From: Capsaspora owczarzaki ATCC 30864
Taxonomy: Eukaryota > Opisthokonta > Filasterea
Assembly: GCF_000151315.2 (NCBI RefSeq)
Contig: NW_011887307.1
Location: forward strand, 24,460-88,459
Length of the DNA stretch: 64,000 nt
Reading direction: 5' to 3'
Shown: piece after piece, positions 1 through 10,536 of the stretch
How the letters are laid out: every line of letters starts with the position of its first letter
Numbering within the stretch: position 1 is the first letter of the stretch
Program-made: the position numbers and the translations under genes
The notes under the pieces: model-generated
Database searches by the model: none
The model's input: the letters and a program-made list of their open reading frames with translations, nothing else
What the model was told of the DNA's origin: nothing

Positions 1-512
1 TTTGCCAGCCAATTTCACACCTCGCCGACCCGCGCATCTGCCACCCCTCACATACACCACTCACACACACACACACGTACACTCCACAGCCATCCCTCCG
101 ATGCTGTTCGTTCTCCCGAGCTTCAGTTTTTTGTTCTCTACCTTTTGACTCAACGTTCCAGCCAAACCAAAAAAAAAAAAAAAAAAAAAAAAAAAATAGA
201 ACAATTCACAATTAGCTTTGGTTGCCTTTTTTGCGATAACAATACTGTTTGGCTTCAGCCTGTTTTGTTGCGGTTACGACACGCGCGTGTATTGAAACAT
301 GGCTGAATATCGACAGGTTGGTTTGGAGTTGGGAACGGGGGGTTTGTGAGCGAGGGAGATGAGGAAGGCGACGAAAAAAGCCGGAAAAATGCTGGATGTA
401 GATTTTTCAGATCGGAAGAAGGCGTGCTGTTGGTGTTTGGTGTTTGGTGTGGTGTTTGGTGTTGGGGGTTGGATGTGCAATGAATGACCGAAAGAGTACT
501 CACTCGATGTGC

Positions 513-535
513 AATGATGATGATGATGATGATGA
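513..535. repeat. ATG trinucleotide microsatellite in intron 1 of receptor A
   Basis: A run of ATG/GAT units lies just before the acceptor of exon 2; the same run is at 34534-34556 in the second copy. It creates a false methionine-rich reading frame that is intronic. Confidence 0.8.
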
Positions 536-556
536 ACTTTTGGGTGTTTTGTCCAG

Positions 557-3115
557 CGTTCGATCCGCCGACGGGCGGGTTTATCACGCAGCAGACGTGC
601 AACAATGGTAAAACTGCAATCGCACCGCCGTCGCTGTGGACCGTTGCACAAGCCCAGGACAACGAAGAGGACAGATGGTATTGCCAGAGCAATCTATTAA
701 AGCCGGGAGCTGCCAACTGTCCCGGCAATAATCCCCCTAGGAGTTGTACAAACCGTAACTCAATCACATATGGTTGGCTCTACCAAGCGATTTCGCTGTC
801 CTCGTTCGCAAAAAACTCTGGATACATTGACGGCACTCGTGTGGTCGTCAGCTTCACAGCAGCCTTCACCAACTCGAATCAGCATGGTGGTTACCTGTTT
901 CTGAGGATTTACAACGCGGCGAACACCGTTTTGGGTGAAAGGTGGTCGAACACTTTAACCACTGCCGGAGCTTTGACGATCTCGACTCCGCTTCCCGCCG
1001 GTTCCGTCAGCATGAACGCATACTTGAGTGGATTTCGAAACGCTGGCGGGTCGGGGCCCATCAACGCCTTCTTTGGCTCTGTTTACATGACCCTAGCCGC
1101 TGGTAAGGTGTTTTTGAATTATTGTTTCTTTGGTCCGTGCTCCAACAAAGCCATGTGTGAGCTGACAGTGAGTATTCGTCCTTTGTTTTATGGTACCCTA
1201 GCGCCCATGAAACAAGCCGGAGTGTTCGCCACGGCTGCGTCCTACCGGTCTGTCGACTTGTCCTGGAGTTTGGTGCAAAACACTCAGCAATCCGTGTCCT
1301 CGTTTACCGTTCAGTACAGCACGACTGCAAACTTTGCTAGTTTCCAGAATGTGACTGGTTTGAGCAGCAGTTCGACCTCCTACACCGTCGCTGGGCTTAC
1401 CAGAAACACCCTGTACTACTTCCGCATCTATGCAGTCAACAGCATTGGCACTTCTGATCCGAGCGACACCAAGCAAGCAACAACGTTAAATCTGAGCTTT
1501 GCAGGCACTGGCTGGGGCGCTTGCTCGGGGTGCGGTGGCACCCAGCAAATGCAGTACCAATGCACCGACACGGTCACGAACTATGCCGATGGTACTTGCA
1601 CGACGAATGGCGTTACGAAGCCGACGAACACGCAACCGTGCAATGTCATTATGTCCTATGCACCTGTTTCTCCGTGCTCTGCGGCTTGCGGCGCGACACA
1701 GACCGTCACTGCTACGGCTGTCCTGAGCAACGCCGTGTCGCCTACAGCCTGTCTCCAAACCCAGTTGCAGTCCTGCACAGGTGCACCGTGCCCGACCAAC
1801 TGCGCGTATGCATCCTGGCCATCGTTCGATCCCTGTTCGAACTGCGCGACCCTCTCCATCACGCGCACCATCGCCACTTCGGCGGCGTTTGGCGGCTCGG
1901 CTTGCCTCGACCCTTCAGTTTCTACGTCAGCATGCAGTTGCACCATCTCTGCCACTCCAGAAGTTTCAATCTCCGACATCTCGAGCATTCCAAGCTCAGC
2001 CACTCCAGAAGTTTCACTCTATGACACCTCGAGCATTTCGAGCTATGACACCTCGAGCATTTCAAGCTCCGCGACTTCCAGCGTGACGCCGTACGTGGCT
2101 ACCTCAACGCCGGGTGCTTCAGTGCCTGCGCCGACGACTTCAACTGTGGCGCGCAGTAGTGCGACCTCATCGATCAGCAAGTCGGCCACGCCGTCCGCTT
2201 CTCGTCTGTCATCCTCTCGCACCGCCACACTGGCCTCGACCACCGGTGGTGCTGGGAGCGTCGAAAACCAAACTGACTCTGGCGGCGGCTTCCCGCTGGG
2301 TGCCATTATTGGTGCGATTGCCGGCATTGTACTTCTTGTGGTCATCATCCTGTTCGTGATTGCTCGGCGCCGTAAAGCTCGCGAGTCCAAGTCGGGTCGT
2401 GGCGTGACATCTGCAGGGTAGGTGCTCTTGCAGCGGCCATTTTTTGCTTGCGTTGCAGTTGGACGGTTTGTATGCTATTTGCGATGGAACACTCACGCTC
2501 AGATTTGTTTTGGTGTGTCCGTTTTCCTTTTATTTTTTTTTCCTTAGGAGCCAAATGGAATTGGTGCCTTCTTCGCGCAACACCGCGACGGCACCCGAAC
2601 CATTGTACGCTGGCGTGAGCTCCGTTGAGACCCAAGGCATCTATTCGTCGCCGGCGGATGCTGCGACATACGCGGTTGCCGACAAGAAGCGCGCGACATA
2701 CTCAAGTCCCGTACCTGACGACAACGTGTATGTCGCAACGCAAGACGCGGCCAATTATGCGAGCACCTCGTCCGGCTACTCGGATCCGGCGAAAGCGGAT
2801 CTGTACGACCATGTCAACCCAGCACCTGTATCTGCCGACAACGACAACGAGACGTACGCCACTGTCGACAAGTCTGCGCGAGCCCCGGGCGCTGCCTCGA
2901 GCAAGGCGTTCGTCCCTTCGACCATCGGCCCCAATGGCGATGTGTACGCAGTCGCCTCTTCCAATCTTGGCAAGGAGGATGAGTCCTTGTACGATAGTTT
3001 GGGCTCGCCTGCAAGCGGGTATGCCGACCCTCGTGCATCTGTCTCCGCCTCTCGCTCGCTGGTTGGCCCGCGAGGGGATGTCTATGCGCTTCCCACCAAA
3101 GAGTCTGGTCGCTAG
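557..3115 (+). CDS. Kinase-less receptor A: beta-rich domain, FN3, TSP1-like, TM, tyrosine-motif tail (5' exon outside window)
   Basis: Exons 557-1102, 1202-2417 and 2548-3115; phases join correctly (1, 1, 2) and splice sites are GTAAGG/TAG and GTAGGT/TTAG. The signal-peptide exon lies left of the window; its counterpart in the second copy is 33832-33961. In order: a cysteine-bearing beta-rich N-terminal domain of about 180 residues, not recognised; one FN3 domain (about 1205-1500); TSP1-like cysteine repeats with GWGACSGCGG (about 1500-1940); a Ser/Thr stalk; a membrane helix near 2298-2365 followed by RRRK. The tail has at least nine tyrosines in short motifs such as DVYAVA, SLYDSL, ETYATV and DLYDHV. 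There is no kinase domain. Likely a type I plasma-membrane receptor whose tail is a substrate for tyrosine kinases (inference). Relative to B, exon 3 has 57 extra bases in the Ser-rich stalk. Ligand unknown. Confidence 0.82.
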
Positions 3116-3976
3116 CTGGTCTGGGTTGTGGCGCGCAGAGTGAGCTGTTTGTGCGTGCCGTTCTTTTGTTTTTTCCCCCTTTCTGTTATCTCCTGTCGTG
3201 TTTTTTTTTTTTTCTTTTTTTTCTTTGTTGTCGAGCCTGTTCATACTTAACCCCCTCCTCATATGCCTATCATAAATCATCGTTGTTGACATTTTCCAGC
3301 AACCCTGAGGAGCGGTGTGACCAATCACCAAACACAGAGCATGTTTTTCCAATTTTGCCAACGTTTTCGACCAATCGCCAGTGTGCTGTTTTTGACGCGT
3401 ATTCCAGGCCAATCTCTTTCCCCCCCCCCCGCTTTCACCTTACATTGTCCTCGCTAGTGGGCGTTGCATCTGACATCACGAGCACTGCTTTTGTGTTTTT
3501 TTCCAGCGACTCGGCATTGCGCTCCAACAACAAACAAACAAACATTCTGCCTCGGAATCGAATGTTTGCCAATTACAAATAACGGAAAAAACAAAAAACC
3601 AGCCAAAAAAAAAAAAAAAACAAAAAATGCCGCTTTTGTTATTTTGTTGACATCAAAACAGAGGGATGGTCGTGTTTCCCCCTGCGCCTTTGCCCTCTTC
3701 TTGCTCTGTGCACAGTTGACGCTTCAACCCCACATTGTGTGTGTGTGTGTGTGTGTGTGTTGGGCCCTTGTTAGTGTCGCGACCATTGGAGTTCTCTCTC
3801 AATAAAGTGCCACTTCTTTTTTTTTCTTTTTTTTTTTTTTTCAAGTTTGATTGATTTTTCATTTTTTTTTCATTGTTATTATTGTTACCGTTGTGTTTGC
3901 GTCCCTTTTTACCGTTTGTTCCCCTCTTCTGCGAGCAGCCCAACACGACTCGACTCGGACGGTCTTCTCCCGCGGA
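3116..3976. other. Intergenic region between receptors A and B
   Basis: No gene seen. It holds T-rich runs, a GT microsatellite (3736-3760), an AATAAA at 3801-3806 that could be a polyadenylation signal for receptor A, and pyrimidine-rich sequence ahead of receptor B. There is no convincing TATA box. Confidence 0.6.
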
Positions 3977-6900
3977 ATGACGCCTCTTCCGCTGCTTCTT
4001 CTCGCCTGCTGCGCTGCGCTGGGTGTCTTCAGCCCTGTACCGCTCGTTAGTGCGCAAACCAGCGACCGCCGTACGTCCGTCTCTTCTCCGTCTCTTCTCT
4101 CTCTCTCCTTCACCCCCTTTCATCACCCTCCCCTTCCTCAGCTTGTTTGTCCACGCTCATCGCACTCCCTCCTCCAGTTACACTTCCGCAATCCACCGCA
4201 ATTTTCATTGATTATTATTAAGCTTCTTTCTTTTTTTTTTTTTCTTTTTTTTTTGCGACATTTTTGGTGGGTTTTGTTTTGTGGCTTTTGTGGTTTTTTT
4301 TTTTTTTTTTTTTTTTGATCTATGAATCGTTCTTCTTCGGGTTCGCTTCTATTTTATCGCTTCTATCTCGATCGCTGTTTTCCGCAGCCATGCGTGCAGC
4401 TGAGACCAGTTCCACCACATGAAGTGACATTTCCATTTTGTGATCGCTTGCGACGCTGCGGCCGATGCGTCAGTCGCCACGCCCGTGTCGGCGCTATTTC
4501 GTTTCGTTTCCGCTGCTGTACTGTACTTGCGACGGGCAAGCTCCGACGCCCATCGTCCTGACCACTCATTCAACACAACAATGCAAAAAGTTCTACTCCA
4601 AAAAGTCGCAACAAGAAAGAAGAAGACAAAACACAAATGGCTAAACCATGACACGGTCGCGGGTTGTCATGCAAATCGGAAGTTTCTCGTTTTCCGGCTC
4701 TGAGCTTTAGGACCTTTGAAACCAGCGGAATGGAGGATGCATGTCGGATGCCATGACAACTCATCAATACTGCACTTTGGATTGACATGCAGCATTCAAT
4801 GCCCCTTCTGGCGCCGGCGGATACATCCAATCGCCCAATTGTGGAACTAATGGCAACTCACCAAATTCACCATGGGCCGTTTACGCACCTACAAATTATG
4901 TGACACAATGGGAGTGCTCAAATTCTCAGTTTCGACCCGATTGCCAGTCCAATTGCAATAACGCCAATGACGCGTGGCTCTACCAGACTGTCTCGCTCTC
5001 GTCGTTTGCGATCAACAGCGGGTACATTGATGGAACTCGCTCTCAAGTCAATTTCCAAGCCACCTTGATCAACATTGGCGCCAACAACGACATCGGTCGG
5101 CTGCTCCTGTACTTTTTAAAGTCAGATGGCAATGTGATCTCCAACTCCGCATCTACAGAAAGTGGGACCAACGGCGCGCTATTGACCTTGACGCTGCCAC
5201 TTCCTGCAACAACAACCGCAATGTGGGCGGCTTTCGCTGGAAGAAAAACATCTGGCTCCACAATTGACGCCTATTTCAGCGCCCCAGTGCTCACGTTTGC
5301 CGCCGGTAAGTCTTTGATCTCTTTGATCTCCATCCGACAGCTGTGATGCATTGCCCACTCACTCACGCACCCACTTTTGGTCACCATTCACTCGTTTGAT
5401 GAAAACTTGTGGCCGACTTTGCTTTGTTTTCCCAGCGCCCCAAAAGCAAACCCTCTCGACTGCCACAGCGGGCGCCTACAACTCTATCACTCTGGGTTGG
5501 GTGAAAGTGGAATACTCTGAACAACCCGTTTCTTCGTTTACCGTCCAGTACAGCACGACCTCGAACTTTGCTAGCGTTCAATCTGTGACTGGTTTGAGCA
5601 GCAGTTCGACCTCCTACACCGTCGCTGGGCTTACCAGAAACACCCTGTACTACTTCCGCATCTATGCAGTCAACAGCATTGGCACTTCTGATCCGAGCGA
5701 CACCAAGCAAGCAACAACGTTAAATCTGAGCTTTGCAAGCACTGGCTGGGGCGCTTGCTCGGGGTGCGGTGGCACCCAGCAAATGCAGTACCAATGCACC
5801 GACACGGTCACGAACTATGCCGATGGTACGTGCACGACGAATGGCGTTACGAAGCCGACGAACACGCAACCGTGCAACGTCATTATGTCCTATGCACCTG
5901 TTTCTCCGTGCTCTGCGGCTTGCGGCGCGACACAGACCGTCACTGCGACAGCTGTCCTGAGCAACGCCGTGTCGCCTACAGCCTGTCTCCAAACCCAGTT
6001 GCAGTCCTGCACAGGTGCACCGTGCCCGACCAACTGCGCGTATGCATCCTGGCCATCGTTCGATCCCTGTTCGAACTGCGCGACCCTCTCCATCACGCGC
6101 ACCATCGCCACTTCGGCGGCGTTTGGCGGCTCGGCTTGCCTCGACCCTTCAGTTTCTACGTCAGCATGCAGCTGCACCAGCTCTGCCACTCCAGAAGTTT
6201 CAAGCACGGCAGTCTCGAGCATTTCAAGCTCCGCGACTTCCAGCGTGACGCCGTACGTGGCTACCTCGACGCCGGGCGTTTCAGTGCCTGCACCCACGAC
6301 TTCAACTGCGGTGCGCAGTAGTGCCACGTCGTCGATCAGCAAGTCGGCCACGCCGTCCGCTTCTCGTCTGTCGTCTTCTCGCACGGCCACACTGGCTTCA
6401 ACCACCGGTGGCCCTGGGAACGTTCAGAATCAAACCGATTCTGGCAGCGGCTTCCCGCTGGGTGCCATTATTGGTGCGATTGCCGGCATTGTCCTCCTTG
6501 CTGTCATCATCCTGTTTGTTATTGCTCGGCGCCGTAAGGCTCGCGAGTCCAAGCCGGCGGCGTCGAATTCCGCGCGCGCATTGCCGCCTACTGCGTACGG
6601 CCTGTCTGTTGTGTGTTGGGTGTGTTGGTTGGGCGTTTTTGATGTGAGATTCTTGGCTAACTCGTACCTGTTGGGGGGGGGGCTGTTGTTTTCTCTTTTT
6701 GGTTGCATTTCACCTTCGGTGCAGAAGCAACATGGAGCTGTTGACTCGACCTGCCAGCTCGAAAATGACTGCGTCACAAAGCGAGACCGACGATGTGTAT
6801 GCCGACGTGGGCAAGCCAGACTCCATCTATGCGGCGGCTCAGCCAGCGGCCGGCAATGCTGCTGTTCGTGATTCCATCTACGAAGACACGCAAGACAAGG

Positions 6901-7331
6901 CGCAGTACGCAGCAGCTGCTGGTGGGTCGACGTACGCTGCTCCCGAGGCAACCTACTCTGCTCCTGGCCAATCCAGTGGCGGCGGTGGCGAGGATCTCTA
7001 CGCGTCGCTTGGCGACAATCAGGATTTGTACAGCACGGTTGTACCTGCTGCTGCTGCTGCTGGTGGCGCCTCTGGCAACACATCTGGCTTTATTGTCGGA
7101 CCTCAGGGTGATGTGTACGCGGTTGCCGCACCTGGTGGTGGTAGCTCTGGCGCTCCCAAACCCGGTTTTACTGTTGGCCCGAGAGGCGACGTGTATGCGG
7201 TTGCTTCGCCTGGATCGAAGGCAGACGAAAGCCTGTATGACAATCTCTCGCCTTCGTACAATGAGTCTTCCTTCCTCGCGCCGAACGGTGACGTGTATGC
7301 CAAGCCCGCCAAGCCTCCGACACGGGGCTAA
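3977..7331 (+). CDS. Kinase-less receptor B: signal peptide, beta-rich domain, FN3, TSP1-like, TM, ITAM-like tail
   Basis: Exons 3977-4070, 4793-5305, 5436-6594 and 6725-7331; phases 1, 1, 2 match receptor A exactly, giving about 790 residues. Exon 1 encodes a signal peptide (MTPLPLLLLACC..., likely cut after LVSA). Exon 2 is a diverged version of the A N-terminal domain; the shared core includes WLYQ, LSSFA, NSGYIDGTR. FN3, TSP1-like repeats, Ser/Thr stalk and the membrane helix (about 6465-6530) follow. The tail carries repeated GP[QR]GDVYAVA and APNGDVYAKP, plus YASLGDNQDLYSTV, which has YxxL-x6-YxxV spacing close to an ITAM. No kinase domain. Probably signals by recruiting SH2 proteins after phosphorylation by other kinases (inference from motifs). 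From mid-FN3 to the TSP1 repeats it is almost identical to A, but exon 2 is not. Confidence 0.85.
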
Positions 7332-7477
7332 ACCGCGTTTCATCTCGAATGATTGTGTTGTTTTGTTTGGTTGTGTTCTCCCCCTCAGCTATCCATTCGT
7401 CGTATTGCATTCATTAGTCGTTTTTTGTTGCTTTGCTGCATTATTCACTTGCCATGTTAGAATGCCGTGTGTGTGTG

Positions 7478-7508
<31 letters not shown>

Positions 7509-7681
7509 TGCGACTCCTTGTTGTTTGCTCAACGCTTTGTTAATACTCAATGTCTCTTCTCCCTCGCTCGCTCTTGTATTTTTTTTCCCGTTCTTCCATT
7601 TGTTCATTCATCATTTGATTTCCCGTCTCAGATTCTAAATCTTACTTCTTTCTCGTCACTCTTCATATTTCCTTCTTTCCA
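7332..7681. other. Spacer between receptor B and STAM gene, with GT microsatellite
   Basis: No coding signal. A GT repeat lies at about 7468-7509 and the rest is T-rich. The second copy (37119-37466) is the same but 2 bases shorter in the repeat. It presumably contains the receptor 3'UTR and the STAM promoter. Confidence 0.6.
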
Positions 7682-10051
7682 ATGTCGTCTTCTCGCGAAG
7701 TTCTCGTTTGTAAGAAACTTCAACTTTTTTTTCTTTTTTTTTTTTCTTATGCTTTTCCATTCAATCGTCTCGCTTCTCTTCCTTCTTCCTTCTTCCTTCT
7801 TCCTTCTCCCCTTCAACCCCGTTTCCATCATTCTTCACCGTCTTCCTCTCTCTCTCTCTCTTGCTTCTTCCATTCGACTCTGACATAGTGCAGCACTGAC
7901 GTTGGTCGCCGTTTTGGCTGGGCTTTTGATGACGCTTGTTCGCTTCTTCCCTTTCTCCTTTCCCCCCGCTTACTGTTTGCTCACTGCTGCTCGAATTCAA
8001 ACAACAACACAGACAAGATCGCGCACGACAACGCGCAACCGGGCTCCGAGGACTGGGAATCCATGGTCGGCCTCTGGGAAGGCATCAAGGACTCTGCAGC
8101 GTAAATCTCGCTTTTTTTATATTGGTTTTTGAATCGATTTTCACCATTGAGCGACCCATTGCGTTTCGTTTTGGGAACATCACCAACGACCGATGTCGAG
8201 GGATGGACGTTCATTACGATGGACGAAGATTTCATCCAGATTGCCGAGATGGTCGCCGACTGAGCGACTCTGGAACCGCTCGAAGAAACTCGAACTTCAA
8301 TGCCAATCTTCTTCCTCTTCTCCACTGTTCACTTGCAGCTCACTTTGGCGTGTGCGAAATGATATGAACAGTGCGAAAGAGACCATCCAAACCCTGCTGA
8401 AGCGCGTCACATCCACGCGCAACCCCAACGTGCAGCTGGTTGCATTCACAGTGAGTTTTTGTGAAAGAACGTACGAATTTTGTCTGCTCGAGCTCTTTCT
8501 AACCTTCATCACTTCGGAGTTAGATTCTCGACTCGTGCATGAAGAACTGCGGACGCGTCTTTCAGATTGAAGTGGCTGCAGCGGACGTGTTGGACAAGAT
8601 TGCTGGTTTGTTGCAAACCAAGGTAAGCCTTCCCTCCTATTTAACGGCATTGCTCAGGCAAACTGCCAGTCACCCCTTCTGACCCGTTTCCTGCTCTTCC
8701 TACTCAGGTGCAAACCAACGCCAAAGTGTGCGATCGCATCAAGGAGCTTATTCAAGACTGGGACACTGATTTGAGCAACATCACTGCCTTCCACCGAGTG
8801 TATGAAAACTTGAAGCGCGAGGGGTACGACTTTCCACCCAAAAAGAAGCCCACATCGACATCGTCGGCTCCGCGACCCGCTGCCGCTGCTCCAGCATCGC
8901 AGGAAGATGCCGAGCTGGCCATGGCCATTGCTCGCTCGTTGCAAGAAAGCCAGCCCAAAGTCACTCCTCCCTCTTCCCAGCCTCCACCGCAGCCTTTGAA
9001 GGTGAGGGAGACGCTGCTTGTGTTTGTGGGGACCAATTAGCTTTGTTTTTGTCTCTCGTTTCGGCTTGTTTTTGTTTTTTTGTTTGACATTGTCTTACCC
9101 TTCCGACCCTTGTTGTTTTTGCCAAATGATGTTGTTTGTGTCATTGAACTAGGCTCGATACGCTCGAGCTCTGTTCAATTTCGACACGACGCACGATGAC
9201 GAGCTTCCGTTCAAGGAGGGCGACATTCTCACGCTGCTCAACACGTCGGATGCAAACTGGTGGCAAGGAGAGCTGCGAGGCCGCACAGGTCTGATCCCCG
9301 TCAAATATGTCGAAGCTGTTGACGACCATACGCCCACCCAGCCTGCTGCTGCTGCTGCTGCTGCTGCACCCGTTGCTGCTGCTGTGACAGCCGCTCCATC
9401 CGCAGGTGCGACGACCGCCGCGCCAGCGCCCACCAGCGCCGTCGCTCAAACTGCCGAGCCCACCATCGTCTCTCCCACGATGATCAGCGAGCTTTTGCAG
9501 CTCATTGCGAACGCTGACGCAGCTGGCGACAATCTAGTTGAAAACGAAAAGATCCGAGTGATGACTGACATGTGCAACGCCTCGCGAGCCCCCGTGAGCG
9601 CCAAGCTCAGTGACATTTCCAACCAGAATGCTCAGCTCATGGCGCTGAACGACCGCTTTTGCAAAGCCTTCCTGTTGTATGACCAGTTGCTGAAAACCCC
9701 ACAACCGCCGAAGGCTGCGCCCTTCCCTCAACCGCAACCTCTCCAGCAAATGGGCCCTCTTCCCCCGCAGCAGCAGCAACAACAACCAGGCAACTTTGCC
9801 TACCCGCCTCAACAACAACAGCAGAATCAGCAAGGTCCCCGTCCGCAGCAGCCTTTCACGATGCAACCGGGTCAGGTTCCGGCCAACGCCGGTGCGTGGC
9901 ACCGGCCTGGCATGGCAGGGTATCCTCCTGCTCCTGGCGGCTATCCACCACAGCAACAGCAACAGCAACAGCAGCAGCAGCCGAAGAGTGGACCATCTTT
10001 CGGCGGTCAGCCGCCGCCCCAGAATTTGCCGCAATACGCTCCTCAAGCACC
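7682..10051 (+). CDS. STAM/Hse1-like ESCRT-0 subunit, copy 1, cut by the assembly gap
   Basis: Exons 7682-7709, 8013-8100, 8339-8450, 8524-8622, 8708-9001 and 9153-10051 (truncated by N). The product has a VHS domain, a ubiquitin-interacting motif (EDAELAMAIARSLQES, about 8901-8951), an SH3 domain (ARYARALFNFDTTHDDEL, 9153-9325), a helical GAT-like segment (about 9474-9695) and a Pro/Gln-rich tail with CAG-type runs. STAM/Hse1 proteins pair with HRS on endosomes to sort ubiquitinated receptors to the lysosome. The 28-base first exon rests on one ATG, a GTAAGA donor and matching phase, so the first nine residues are less certain than the rest. Sequence matches 37467-39837 almost base for base; only the last part and final exon are missing. 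Confidence 0.88.
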
Positions 10052-10151
10052 NNNNNNNNNNNNNNNNNNNNNNNNNNNNNNNNNNNNNNNNNNNNNNNNN
10101 NNNNNNNNNNNNNNNNNNNNNNNNNNNNNNNNNNNNNNNNNNNNNNNNNNN
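10052..10151. other. Assembly gap (100 N)
   Basis: Exactly 100 unknown bases, the usual placeholder for a gap of unknown length. It separates a truncated STAM copy from an LRR exon field, so the order and distance of the two sides are not proven by this sequence. Confidence 0.98.
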
Positions 10152-10196
10152 AATCACTTCACACACACGGCTCACTCTTTGTGACTCTTTCTGTAG

Positions 10197-10536
10197 AAAT
10201 TCGTACAACTGCCAGATCACCAGTATTGCTGCAAACGCATTCACAGACCTTTCGAAGCTGACGAACATGTAAGCAAGCAGAAATATGAAGCATCCCTCAA
10301 ACGGCCCACTTGTTTGCGACTCTATCTGCAGGCAGATGAGCGGGAACCAGATCACCAGCATTGCTCCAAACGTATTCTCAGGCATGAGCGCGCTGAAAAT
10401 ATTGTAAGCAAGTAAAGTCATGAGGAATCAAGCCCAAACTGCTCACTCGTTTGCGACTCTGTAGGTATCTAAATGGCAATCAGATCACCAGCATATCCGC
10501 CTCTGCATTCACGGGTCTGACTGCGCTGACCTACAT
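10197..10536 (+). CDS. Three plus-strand LRR exons, fragment of an LRR gene
   Basis: Exons 10197-10268, 10332-10403 and 10465-10536 are each 72 bases, start with one base of a split codon and end with two, and are flanked by CTGTAG or CTGCAG acceptors and GTAAGC donors. Each encodes one 24-residue LRR (NxQITSI...AFxxLxxLT pattern), like those of gene F. The third reaches its normal last base at 10536, but the expected GTAAGC is absent and minus-strand LRR sequence begins instead. No start, membrane helix or kinase is attached, so this is a broken or misjoined piece. It could be the end of another LRR kinase gene lost in the gap. Confidence 0.75.

Larger units (their letters stand above)
1..10051. 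repeat. Large duplicated segment, copy 1 (partner 34023-39837)
   Basis: Base 1 aligns with base 34023, and the two stretches stay almost identical, introns and microsatellites included, through receptor gene A and through the STAM gene up to the gap. The offset is 34021 up to receptor exon 3, then 29787, then 29785 after a 2-base GT-repeat change. Copy 1 therefore holds 4,234 extra bases: the 3' half of receptor A and the 5' half of receptor B. The copies differ by scattered single bases and by homopolymer lengths (for example near 130-200). Copy 1 stops exactly at the N gap, inside a gene, so it may be an allelic contig or a true recent duplication. Confidence 0.95.

Noticed and set aside
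484-556. Methionine-run start (MTERVLTRCAMMMM) for receptor A, and the same at 34505
   Set aside because: It lies in intron 1 before a good CCAG acceptor; the second copy shows a proper signal-peptide exon upstream at 33832 with matching phase.
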